Below are positions 32,893 to 41,858 of a stretch of 64,000 bases of DNA, piece by piece; positions within the stretch are counted from its first letter, which is position 1, and each line of letters begins with the position of its first letter. A program made the translations under genes and the position numbers. Origin of the DNA: Candidatus Kapaibacterium sp. (GTDB lineage Bacteria; Bacteroidota; Ignavibacteria; Kapaibacteriales; UBA2268); contig CALBDO010000003.1 of the NCBI GenBank assembly GCA_937927515.1, forward strand, positions 1 to 64,000, written 5' to 3'. Below the pieces are notes generated by a model. It did no database searches. It saw only the letters and a program-made list of their open reading frames with translations, and had not been told where the DNA came from.

Positions 32893-34320
32893 TTAATTAA
32901 CAACTTTTCCTGAAATGTTAATACCCAACTGTTCTATGCGATAGCGGAGTTTTGCTCTCGAGATTCCAAGCACTTTTGCAGCTTTTATTTGATTCCCATT
33001 GACTAACCTTAATGTTTGAATAATTAAATCCCGCACTACGTTGTTCATTGTTGCACCTGTCTTAGAAATAATCAATTTATGTTCACCAGGTTTCAACTCT
33101 GGTTGGATAAACTCTGAAGATATTGCTTGTAATTGTTGGTCACCTACTTTGAGAAAGCTTAGTGACTCTTTAGTGATAATATCCTCGGCTTCAAGCAATA
33201 CTACTCTTTCGATAACATTTCTAAGTTCGCGAATATTTCCTTTCCATTGATAAGTTTTTAGAATTTGAACGGCTTCGGGGGTAAAACCAGATACATTCTT
33301 CCCAAATTTTTTATTGAACTCTTTTACAAATGCTGAGGCAAGCAACATAATATCCTCGCCTCGCTCCCGTAATGGTGGCAGTTCCAATCTTGCAACATCT
33401 AATCTATAAAACAAATCCTCACGAAATTTGCCTTGGGATACTAAATCTTCTAATACCTTATTAGTAGACGCTATTATTCTAACATCAACAGAGATTTCTT
33501 TTGTTCCCCCCAATCTAAAAAATCTTCTCTCTTGCAAAACTCGCAATAATTTTACCTGCAATTCAAGACTCAATTCTGAAATCTCGTCGAGAAAAATTGT
33601 ACCGTGGTTTGCAAGTTCAAATCTTCCTTGCTTAAATTTTTCAGTAGCACCAGTATATGCACCTTTTTCGTATCCAAAAAACTCTGATTCGGCAAGGTCT
33701 TTTGGTATTGCACCACAGTTAATGGCTATAAAAGGACCTTTGGCACGGGGAGAATTCTTGTGTATATACTTTGCAAGCAACTCCTTACCAGTCCCCGTCT
33801 CACCAACAATTAATACAGTTGAATCTGTAGCCGCAACAATTTTCGCAAGACTAAGAACCTTTTTCAGTTGCTCGCAATTCCCAATTATTTCGCTTGGCTG
33901 TTCTTCTTTTAATTTATCAGTTAAGATTTCAACTTGCCTTCGCAAATCGTAGTTTTGCAAAGCTTTATCTACTGCTACTTCGAGCTGTTCGAGGTCTATT
34001 GGCTTAACAATAAAATCTTCTGCACCCAGTTTCATTGCTCGAACAGCCATTTTAATATCAGAAGTAGCTGTCATTATAATTACCGGGACAGTATACCCTT
34101 GATTTCTTAACTGTTCAAGGATTTCCAACCCATTATGTGGACCAAGAAAAATATCAAGCAAAATTAAGTCTGGAGCAATCAAGTTAATATCATTAATCGC
34201 TTCTAAAGCATTTAAATAAGAGAAAACACGGGTATATTTGCTGGTTAATGCATCCTTTATGGCTTTGTTCACTAAAGGGTCGTCTTCTACAATTAAAACG
34301 GTATAATTCTGTAAACCCAT
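32893..34320 (-). CDS. Sigma-54-dependent response regulator (NtrC/ZraR-like)
   Basis: Receiver, AAA+ 'GETGTGKELLAKYIHKNSPRAKGPFIAINCGAIP', 'GAYTGA' loop, C-terminal Fis-type HTH. Confidence 0.96.
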   Translation of the reverse strand: MGLQNYTVLIVEDDPLVNKAIKDALTSKYTRVFSYLNALEAINDINLIAPDLILLDIFLGPHNGLEILEQLRNQGYTVPVIIMTATSDIKMAVRAMKLGAEDFIVKPIDLEQLEVAVDKALQNYDLRRQVEILTDKLKEEQPSEIIGNCEQLKKVLSLAKIVAATDSTVLIVGETGTGKELLAKYIHKNSPRAKGPFIAINCGAIPKDLAESEFFGYEKGAYTGATEKFKQGRFELANHGTIFLDEISELSLELQVKLLRVLQERRFFRLGGTKEISVDVRIIASTNKVLEDLVSQGKFREDLFYRLDVARLELPPLRERGEDIMLLASAFVKEFNKKFGKNVSGFTPEAVQILKTYQWKGNIRELRNVIERVVLLEAEDIITKESLSFLKVGDQQLQAISSEFIQPELKPGEHKLIISKTGATMNNVVRDLIIQTLRLVNGNQIKAAKVLGISRAKLRYRIEQLGINISGKVVN

Positions 34321-34369
34321 CTTAAATCAAATTTTTAAATATCTCAAAAATAAAAACTTTTTTTCAAAT

Positions 34370-35416
34370 TTAATGTTTACAACATGGGAATTTTACAATA
34401 ATTCTTGTTCCAACCCCAACTTTGCTTCTTACAATAATAGAGCCATTGTATTTATACAGAAGTTTTTGAGTAATTGCCAACCCCAAACCAGTGCCATTAG
34501 GTTTATTTGTAAAAAATGGATTGAAAATCTTGTCGAGGTCCTCCTCTGGAATACCCACCCCATTGTCTTCGACGCTGAAACAAGTAAATTTTGAATTTTG
34601 TTCTTCGTATTCTTCAACAAATGTAGACAAGATAATTTTTCCCTTATCTATAATTGCATCAATAGCATTCGAAATTAAATTGATTAAAATTTGTTGAATA
34701 TGTTTTGGGTCTGCGCTTATAGGCAACAAGTCGTTTGAAAGATTAAAAGATAATGCTATTTCTTTTTTCTTCAACAAATGATTAAGTAAATCAACTGTTG
34801 ACAAGATGATACTGTTAAGGTTAACTTCTTCAATTTGAGGTTGAGATTGGCGAGAAAAGCCAAGAGTCACATCAATGAGTTTAGAAATTCTTTCAACACC
34901 TTGAAGTGCAGAATGAATGTACGTAAACAATTCTTTATTTTCGCCAACTGCTCGATTGAGAAGCTGCAAGTTTAGATTTATTGCGGCAAGTGGATTCCTA
35001 AGCTCGTGTACAAGAGATGCACTAATTTGACCTAAAAGAACCAGTTTATCTGTCTGTACCAATTTTTCACTCATTACATATTGCTCGGTAACATTTCGAC
35101 AAGTAGCAATAATTATTTTTTTGCTTTGCCATTCAACAATTTTTGCAAAAATGTCTACGTGAACTTCACCAAAGTCTTTGGTATCTAAGGTAAGCTCAGA
35201 AAAAACACTTTCGCTGTTTTCCTTCTTTGCAAGCTTGATTATTCTCTTAAATTGAGGAAAAGAAATTTCTCCAATATCCTCTTTGCTTAATCCCAAAAGT
35301 TTCTGAGCGAAACGATTCGCAGCAAGTAAATTCCAGCTCTCACCATCAACAAGCAAAATGGCATCATTTGCTTCTTCAAAGTACAATCTGTATAGTTCAA
35401 AATCGCTTAGTTCCAT
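34370..35416 (-). CDS. PAS-domain sensor histidine kinase (NtrB-like)
   Basis: PAS N-terminus, H-box '[22 protein letters not shown]', N-box '[10 protein letters not shown]', '[30 protein letters not shown]'. Confidence 0.94.
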   Translation of the reverse strand: MELSDFELYRLYFEEANDAILLVDGESWNLLAANRFAQKLLGLSKEDIGEISFPQFKRIIKLAKKENSESVFSELTLDTKDFGEVHVDIFAKIVEWQSKKIIIATCRNVTEQYVMSEKLVQTDKLVLLGQISASLVHELRNPLAAINLNLQLLNRAVGENKELFTYIHSALQGVERISKLIDVTLGFSRQSQPQIEEVNLNSIILSTVDLLNHLLKKKEIALSFNLSNDLLPISADPKHIQQILINLISNAIDAIIDKGKIILSTFVEEYEEQNSKFTCFSVEDNGVGIPEEDLDKIFNPFFTNKPNGTGLGLAITQKLLYKYNGSIIVRSKVGVGTRIIVKFPCCKH

Positions 35417-35418
35417 TT

Positions 35419-37533
35419 CTATTTCTTGGGCTTTTCAATTTCGGGAACTGGCAAAGGTTCATCTACATTTGTAGAATCCTTCTTTTGCTTGAACTCTTCA
35501 AGTGGATTTTGTGGAAGCGTCAAATCGGGTACAAGTTTATCTGGAGAAATCACTCTCTTTGCATCACGAATAATTTTTCCTGGGTCTTCAAAATACTCAA
35601 GAGGATTAAATTCCATATTGTTTTCTTGGTCTAAATTCCTGGATGGTTGGTTCCGGTGAGGTTGAATTTCCAATCCTTTGATAGGTCCCATAGGAGTACG
35701 AGGTGGTATTATCCTTTCTTTCAATGAATCCGGAATAGGCTCCCCACTTTTAACAATAAGATAATAAGTAACAGCAAGATTAACATCTTTTGCATAAACA
35801 CTCTCGGGGAACTTATCAACCAAGAGTTTATAATATTTATAAGCACTGTCGTAATCGTTGAGTTTTTTTTCATAAGTAAAACCAATCAGATACAATGCTC
35901 TAGCGGTGAGAATATGCTCGCTGTACAAATCGCAAAAAAGTTTCAGTTGTCTTAAACCAAAAGTAAACTCTTTGTTATTTATTAATTGAATTCCCGATGT
36001 AAAAAGTTCGCGAGCTGTATCAACGAAATAATTGCTTGTGTATCCAAGTTCTTTCATCACCTCTACACCAAAGAATGTTTGGGGATATTTCTCTACAATA
36101 AGTTCTTTTAGGCTATCGGACAAAAGCAAATTTTGCTCACTAATGACCCTCGCGTAAGAGTAAAAGTATCTTGCAGCATTTGTATCGAAAGAAGGCACAA
36201 TGTCGCATGCAAGTTTATAATATTTAATTGTCGAATCCTTAAACCCAAGGCGTTCGAAATTAGCTCCAAGCTCGTATAACATTGATGAAAGAAACATTTT
36301 CGAAGTATCGGCAATTTCTTCGCCATTTTCAAGTTTTAAAAGCATGGGTTGTGCAAATTTATACTTTTGTTCCCAATTATTTAATAAGTTGTACATTTTG
36401 TCGGCAGAAGTAAAAACGGGTGTTTTCAGATTTCTTGCTCTTGCAAAATATTTACGAGCTTCAAAATATTTCCCTTCGTTGTAATCTTTAAGTGCTTTTT
36501 CGTAATAAATCACAACAAGAGCTGGGGAAATTTTAAATGCTGAATCAGCTTTTATTTCCAGTTTCTTAAACGCAGTACTGTCGTTCTTAATTAGAGCACT
36601 AAGCATGAATCCGGAGTGAGTGTATTCCTTCCATTCTTGAAACTTCTGGTCATCATTTAATTTTTGAAGAATCCTCTCACCATCAGTAAAATTTCCCATC
36701 CGAATTAAACAAAGTGCTTCGTAGTAAAAAGAAGAATAGAGCGTTAAATAATCAGGATTAAATTTGCGAACTTTTTGAAAATTTAACAGTGCGTTTTTCC
36801 AATCACCCAATCTATAGTATATGGTAGCAAGTTCTAACTGCCAACGAGAACGGTAAAAATTATTATCAGATTGAGCAATAGCTTGCTTGTATGGTTTAAC
36901 TGCTCCGTTGATGTCATTTTCAAACAAAGCTAATTCAGCTTGAAGTCTAAACGCTTCCGATAGAATATCATATCTTTCCTTCTTCCAAGCAATATCCACA
37001 GTTCTAGACAAAAGCAACTTTCCACTATGGAATTTTCGCTGAATTAGTAGGTTCTTGGCAAAAAGTAAATGTGCATCGGGAGACAAATCTCCATCTGGAA
37101 ATTTATCTATCAACTCACTACATTTAATTTGTGAAGGCAACCATTCATTTTTGTAATAATAAGATTTGGCCATTAGATAAATAGAACCTTCAACAAAGTT
37201 GCTCTTAGACTTTTTTGATAAAATTTTAGAGCCTTTTACAATAATAGAATCCAACTTGGTCTTGACTGGCTGTAACTTCAATGGGGAGATTATAAATTCC
37301 TGCATAAATGGTGGCGGGCCACTTGAAACATCTGAAACAACTTGTAGATATTCATTAGGAACGACGACCTTGGGGCTTACTTTTAGTTTATTCTCTTGGT
37401 ATTGAAATTCATCTTCAGATTCCTTCATCAATCTCTGAGCATTGTAATAAGTATTAAAGTACGTAGTAAAATCTTCGTAATGTTTGCAACCGAAAAAAAG
37501 AATAAAAATTAGAAAAAAAAGAAACTTGTTCAT
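35419..37533 (-). CDS. TPR lipoprotein, PorW/SprE-like (T9SS/gliding associated)
   Basis: Lipobox 'LFFGC', 'TTYFNTYYNAQRLMKESEDEF' start and many TPR-like repeats. Confidence 0.65.
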   Translation of the reverse strand: MNKFLFFLIFILFFGCKHYEDFTTYFNTYYNAQRLMKESEDEFQYQENKLKVSPKVVVPNEYLQVVSDVSSGPPPFMQEFIISPLKLQPVKTKLDSIIVKGSKILSKKSKSNFVEGSIYLMAKSYYYKNEWLPSQIKCSELIDKFPDGDLSPDAHLLFAKNLLIQRKFHSGKLLLSRTVDIAWKKERYDILSEAFRLQAELALFENDINGAVKPYKQAIAQSDNNFYRSRWQLELATIYYRLGDWKNALLNFQKVRKFNPDYLTLYSSFYYEALCLIRMGNFTDGERILQKLNDDQKFQEWKEYTHSGFMLSALIKNDSTAFKKLEIKADSAFKISPALVVIYYEKALKDYNEGKYFEARKYFARARNLKTPVFTSADKMYNLLNNWEQKYKFAQPMLLKLENGEEIADTSKMFLSSMLYELGANFERLGFKDSTIKYYKLACDIVPSFDTNAARYFYSYARVISEQNLLLSDSLKELIVEKYPQTFFGVEVMKELGYTSNYFVDTARELFTSGIQLINNKEFTFGLRQLKLFCDLYSEHILTARALYLIGFTYEKKLNDYDSAYKYYKLLVDKFPESVYAKDVNLAVTYYLIVKSGEPIPDSLKERIIPPRTPMGPIKGLEIQPHRNQPSRNLDQENNMEFNPLEYFEDPGKIIRDAKRVISPDKLVPDLTLPQNPLEEFKQKKDSTNVDEPLPVPEIEKPKK

Positions 37534-37650
37534 TTCATTTTTGTTTTTACTATTTGAAAGACTGCAATTTAAATAAAATATTGCTAAATCTATGCCATAA
37601 GTACATTGTTGTAATGGAATTATTTATAAATTTGTAAATTTATTACCAAG

Positions 37651-39093
37651 ATGAAATTAAATCTAACTTTTGGGGACTTTATCATTGTTGTTTCATACTA
37701 TATTTTGATAAGTTCAGTAGGTTTTTTAGCAACAAGAAGAAGTAGAAAAAATAATAATCAGAGATTATCCGAATTTCTTGTTGCTGGACGCAAACTTACA
37801 CTCCCTCTTTTTGTTGCTTCATTAGTTGCCACTTGGTATGGCAACATTCTTGGAATAGGGGAATTTGTGTACCGCAATGGAATTGTTGCTTGGTTCTGCT
37901 TTGGAATTGTTTATTACATATCGGCATTGGTGTTTGCTTTTCTTATAAGTAGTAAAATTCGTGAATTTCCTTACCAGACAATTCCAGAATTAATCGAATC
38001 CAAATTCGGTAAAACTTCTGGCTTCTTTGCAACAGTTGTTCTTTTATTGATTACATTTCCATCGGTGTATATTTTAATGGTCGGTACATTTATAAACGCC
38101 ATCACTGGTTTAAATCATCTGAATTCCTTAATTATAGGCACAATAATTTGTTTTATCTACATAGGCTATGGAGGATTTAAAACCAATGTTATTACAAATT
38201 CAATTCAGTTTGTACTTATGTACATTGGTTTTGGCATATTTACTTTCTTTTCTTTGAAAGAAATTGGTTACGAATTATTTCAGTTGCAAAAACTACCACA
38301 CACACATCTAAAATTTTTTGGTGATTTGAATTGGCAATACATAATATCCTGGTTCTTTATTTCACTACAAACATTCATAGACCCAAGTTTTTATCAAAGA
38401 TGCACATCTGCGAAAAATAGTAAAACAGCAAGAAATGGAATCTTGATTTCCATCCTTTTTTGGATTGCTTTCGATACTATGACTGTCTTTATAGGATTAG
38501 TTGCAAAACACTCACTAACACAAATCAATCCTCTTTTTGCGTACCCATTACTTTTGGAGAAAATCGTACCACCAGTATTTAAAGGAATTGTTTTTATCTC
38601 TATGCTCGCCACTATTATTTCGACATTAGAAAGCTACACCTTCCTTTCTGCTATTTTTATTGGTAAAAACATCTTTCAGAATTTTGGGATTTTTTCAACT
38701 ATGTCCTTGGAAAAAAAGGTTAGAATTGGAATTTTAATTACTGGGATTTTCTCAATTGGATTATCAAATTTTATCCCATCGGCAATTGATATAATTTATA
38801 AAACTTCGTCAATTGTTGTTCCATCTCTATTTTTCCCAGTTATTTTGAGTTACATTACAAAACCAATTCTCAAAATCAAACAGGTCAACATTCTAATTAT
38901 TTCATCTACTATCTTGACAATCATTTTCTTGATTTTAAAAGAAATGAATATCGCTTCCGAGAGAATCATTTTTTATATCTTGTCGTCTTTCGAGCCAATG
39001 GTGTTGGGATTCTTGTGGGCGAGCTTATGTTTCCTTTCTATGCTGGCTTACAACAAATTCACCAAATCAATTACCACCAATATTCTGGCTTAG
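37651..39093 (+). CDS. Sodium:solute symporter family protein
   Basis: 'DFIIVVSYYILISSVGFLATRRS...FLVAGRKLTLPLFVASLVATWYGN' SSS family topology. Confidence 0.9.
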   Translation: MKLNLTFGDFIIVVSYYILISSVGFLATRRSRKNNNQRLSEFLVAGRKLTLPLFVASLVATWYGNILGIGEFVYRNGIVAWFCFGIVYYISALVFAFLISSKIREFPYQTIPELIESKFGKTSGFFATVVLLLITFPSVYILMVGTFINAITGLNHLNSLIIGTIICFIYIGYGGFKTNVITNSIQFVLMYIGFGIFTFFSLKEIGYELFQLQKLPHTHLKFFGDLNWQYIISWFFISLQTFIDPSFYQRCTSAKNSKTARNGILISILFWIAFDTMTVFIGLVAKHSLTQINPLFAYPLLLEKIVPPVFKGIVFISMLATIISTLESYTFLSAIFIGKNIFQNFGIFSTMSLEKKVRIGILITGIFSIGLSNFIPSAIDIIYKTSSIVVPSLFFPVILSYITKPILKIKQVNILIISSTILTIIFLILKEMNIASERIIFYILSSFEPMVLGFLWASLCFLSMLAYNKFTKSITTNILA

Positions 39094-40069
39094 TCTCTCT
39101 AAGCATCAAACTAATTACTGCGTCTTTAGGATTCAAATTCTCGAAAAGAATTTGATAAACTTTTTGTGTAATTGGCAACTCAACATTAAATTTAAAACTT
39201 AATAGATATGCAGAAACAGTCGTATCAACCCCTTCTGCAATAGCATTCATATTGTTCAATATATCCGACAAACTATGTCCTAATGCAATTTGCTGACCTA
39301 CATAGCGATTTCTACTATACTTGCTGTTGCAAGTAACAATTAGATCTCCTAATCCAGAGAGCCCAGAGAAAGTCAATGGTTTTGCACCCATTGCAACACC
39401 AAGACGGGTGATTTCAGCGAGGCCTCTTGTAATCAAAGCAGCTTTGGAGTTATCCCCAAGTTGCAAACCATCAATAATTCCAGCAGCTATTGCAATAACA
39501 TTTTTCAAAGCACCACCAAGCTCACATCCAACTACATCTGTTGATGTATAAACCCGAAAGTACGCATTGGTAAAAAGCTTTTGCACTTCAACAGCAAAAT
39601 TTAAATTTGTGGAAGCGACAACGACTGCTGTTGGAACCGTTCGTGCAACTTCCTCGGCATGACTTGGCCCAGTAAGAATTGCGTAGTTATCTTCGAAAAT
39701 ACCGAAATCTAATAAAATTTCTGATACTCTCTTCAAGGTTGTTTTTTCAATACCTTTCGCTACATTTACAATCTTTTTGCCACTTAAATTTATGCGTAAT
39801 TTTTCAAAGACTCGACGAATGTACTGTGTCGGCACTGCCTGCACTATGACAGGGCAGTCAGTTAGCTTTTCTTTCTCGCTGGTAATCTCAATGGAATTTG
39901 GTATAATGACATTTGGTAAATACTTCTTGTTTTCAAATGTTTCTCTAATTTTTTCAACTGTATCAATCTCGTGAGACCACATTACAACTGGTGTCCGATT
40001 GTTTGCCAGCATAATTGCTAATGCTGTTGCCCAAGCACCTATCCCAATTATTCCAACTTTATTATCCAT
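39071..40069 (-). CDS. gpsA: Glycerol-3-phosphate dehydrogenase [NAD(P)+]
   Basis: 'VGIIGIGAWATALAIMLANN', 'AILTGPSHAEEVARTVPTAVVVAS', 'GGALKNVIAIAAGI', 'LSGLGDLIVTC'. Confidence 0.96.
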   Translation of the reverse strand: MDNKVGIIGIGAWATALAIMLANNRTPVVMWSHEIDTVEKIRETFENKKYLPNVIIPNSIEITSEKEKLTDCPVIVQAVPTQYIRRVFEKLRINLSGKKIVNVAKGIEKTTLKRVSEILLDFGIFEDNYAILTGPSHAEEVARTVPTAVVVASTNLNFAVEVQKLFTNAYFRVYTSTDVVGCELGGALKNVIAIAAGIIDGLQLGDNSKAALITRGLAEITRLGVAMGAKPLTFSGLSGLGDLIVTCNSKYSRNRYVGQQIALGHSLSDILNNMNAIAEGVDTTVSAYLLSFKFNVELPITQKVYQILFENLNPKDAVISLMLRETKPEYWW

Positions 40070-40751
40070 TTTTTAATTTCTTTTTTAAACGAAAAATTCT
40101 CAAATTTTCAAATCTATTTTCAACTCCATTCAGCAATCGAGTGATGTTGGACCTATGAGTAAAAAGTATTAGAAAGAAAAGCAATGTCGAAAAGGATAAC
40201 AAAACAGGGAAATTTAAATAATTATGATGAAATACAAATTTTCTTAGTAAAATAAAAATTGGATATGAAAAAGAAGCCAATATTGAGCCAAGAGAGACAT
40301 AACCAGTTGAAAAGAGAACCAATGCAAAAACAACTAAACAAAGTAAAACTTCAAAAGGTGAAACAGCTAAAAACATTCCTAATGCAGTATTGATACCTTT
40401 GCCACCTTTAAAACCCACAAATATTGACCAAATATGTCCAGCAATAGCTAAAAACCCACAAAAAAGTTTAAAAATCAACGGACCTCCAAGAGTATTGACA
40501 AAGTCTACGTGGAGATTGTTTACTACCCACATTGAAACAAAATATGATGCTACAAAACCCTTTAGTATGTCCACTACCTGAACAATAATACCCCAAAAAA
40601 TACCCAGCTGACGAAAGGCATTTGTACTCCCCATATTTCCGCTTCCACGTGTACGAATGTCAAAACCGAAAAAGACCCTACTAATTATTACTGCAGTTGG
40701 AAAGGAACCTAAAAAGTAACTTAAAATTATCCCTAAAATAATATATAACAT
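40062..40751 (-). CDS. plsY: Acyl-phosphate glycerol-3-phosphate acyltransferase
   Basis: 'SYFLGSFPTAVIISRVFFGFDIRTRGSGNMGSTNAFRQLG', 'FKGGKGINTALG'. Confidence 0.95.
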   Translation of the reverse strand: MLYIILGIILSYFLGSFPTAVIISRVFFGFDIRTRGSGNMGSTNAFRQLGIFWGIIVQVVDILKGFVASYFVSMWVVNNLHVDFVNTLGGPLIFKLFCGFLAIAGHIWSIFVGFKGGKGINTALGMFLAVSPFEVLLCLVVFALVLFSTGYVSLGSILASFSYPIFILLRKFVFHHNYLNFPVLLSFSTLLFFLILFTHRSNITRLLNGVENRFENLRIFRLKKKLKNG

Positions 40752-40810
40752 AGGCTCTCGAAAAAAAACTAAAATAACAAATACAAATTTTCGTTAAAAT
40801 TTTTTCGCAT

Positions 40811-41146
40811 ATGAGAACAAGTATTTCGAAAAAATTTTTCGTATTTTGGTTTACTCTAATTTCAATTTTAGCAAACTTTGACTTCTTCCATTTTCATACC
40901 TTCCTCATTAAATCTGATAATCATAAAGTAATCAAGTCACACACCGCCGGAATTGAATTTTCAACTGATAAGTGTCTATTAGATTTCTTCCTATTAATAT
41001 TAAGTAATATTATTTTAGCTAAAACAGATTTTCAGCTTTTTCTGAAAAATCTTTCTATTGCTCCTACCTACACAATTACCTTTTATCCTCGAACATTTGT
41101 TGTAGATTACGTCCCTCGGGCTCCCCCGATTTTACAAGCGAGCTGA
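40811..41146 (+). CDS. Hypothetical membrane-associated protein (C-terminal PRAPP motif)
   Basis: 111 aa, hydrophobic N-terminus, C-terminal 'DYVPRAPPILQAS'; upstream of a metal-type TonB receptor locus. Confidence 0.55.
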   Translation: MRTSISKKFFVFWFTLISILANFDFFHFHTFLIKSDNHKVIKSHTAGIEFSTDKCLLDFFLLILSNIILAKTDFQLFLKNLSIAPTYTITFYPRTFVVDYVPRAPPILQAS

Positions 41147-41251
41147 AACAATAAATCAAGTCCTTGTCATTAGTAATTTTAGAGTCAACATTTAAAGTTT
41201 TTTCAAAAATTCTACATCTACATTAAGTCAATAAAATTATGGAGGTTTAGT

Positions 41252-41707
41252 ATGAAAACTTTGAAAATGTTATTCATATACTCGTTTTTACTAATCATAT
41301 TTTTTAATTCGTGTAAAGAAAAGAATACTTTGGAAGACGAACATGACCATACCGAAGCAATTGGGCTAATTATCTATCACAACGGAAAGCCTTACTTCAA
41401 GGTCATAAATGCCCAAATCGATACAAGCATTGCAAAGGAATTTCTAGTACCTCTCAACGAGGACAGGTACTTCGAAGTCAAGTTCATTGATACCGAGGGA
41501 CACGAGGAAGTACCTTCAGAAAGTTCCAAAAATTTTTCTTGGGTTCTAGACGATAATACTTTTGTAGATGCTCGACTGTTACCCAACGAGAAGTTTAAAT
41601 TCAAAATGCGTGGATTAAAATCTGGAAAGACATTAATCGAATTTAGGTTAAATCATTTTGACCACCCAGATTTCAAGACACCAAAGGTGCCTTTGGTCGT
41701 AAAATAA
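41252..41707 (+). CDS. Hypothetical lipoprotein with His/acid-rich N-terminus
   Basis: Lipobox 'IIFFNSC', then 'LEDEHDHTEAIGL'; RBS GGAGG upstream. Confidence 0.7.
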   Translation: MKTLKMLFIYSFLLIIFFNSCKEKNTLEDEHDHTEAIGLIIYHNGKPYFKVINAQIDTSIAKEFLVPLNEDRYFEVKFIDTEGHEEVPSESSKNFSWVLDDNTFVDARLLPNEKFKFKMRGLKSGKTLIEFRLNHFDHPDFKTPKVPLVVK

Positions 41708-41719
41708 TCATCATTGCGA

Positions 41720-41834
41720 AGGAGGCTCTCTTGAGGTAGCTTTAATTTTGATTTATAGTTCTATTTTTGCACTTGCAAACTAATCAACGCAACAGTTTTA
41801 TAAAAACTTAGTTCCATACTTAAGAGAGCCTCCG
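41720..41834 (+). repeat. Intergenic inverted repeat with internal hairpins (candidate cis-RNA or MITE-like element)
   Basis: Arms GGAGGCTCTCTT (41721-41732) and AAGAGAGCCTCC (41822-41833) are perfect 12-bp complements; internal hairpins TTTGC-ACTT-GCAAA (41766-41779) and AGTTTT-ATA-AAAACT (41794-41808). Confidence 0.75.
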
Positions 41835-41858
41835 TAATTTAATTTTGTGGAGACAATC

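Noticed and set aside
33428-33952. 174-aa plus-strand ORF opposite the sigma-54 regulator
   Set aside because: Antisense shadow of the conserved AAA+ domain; no own family signal.
41720-41834. Interpretation of the inverted repeat as a simple transcription terminator
   Set aside because: The loop is ~89 nt and the right arm is followed by GTAATTTAATTTTG rather than a T-run.
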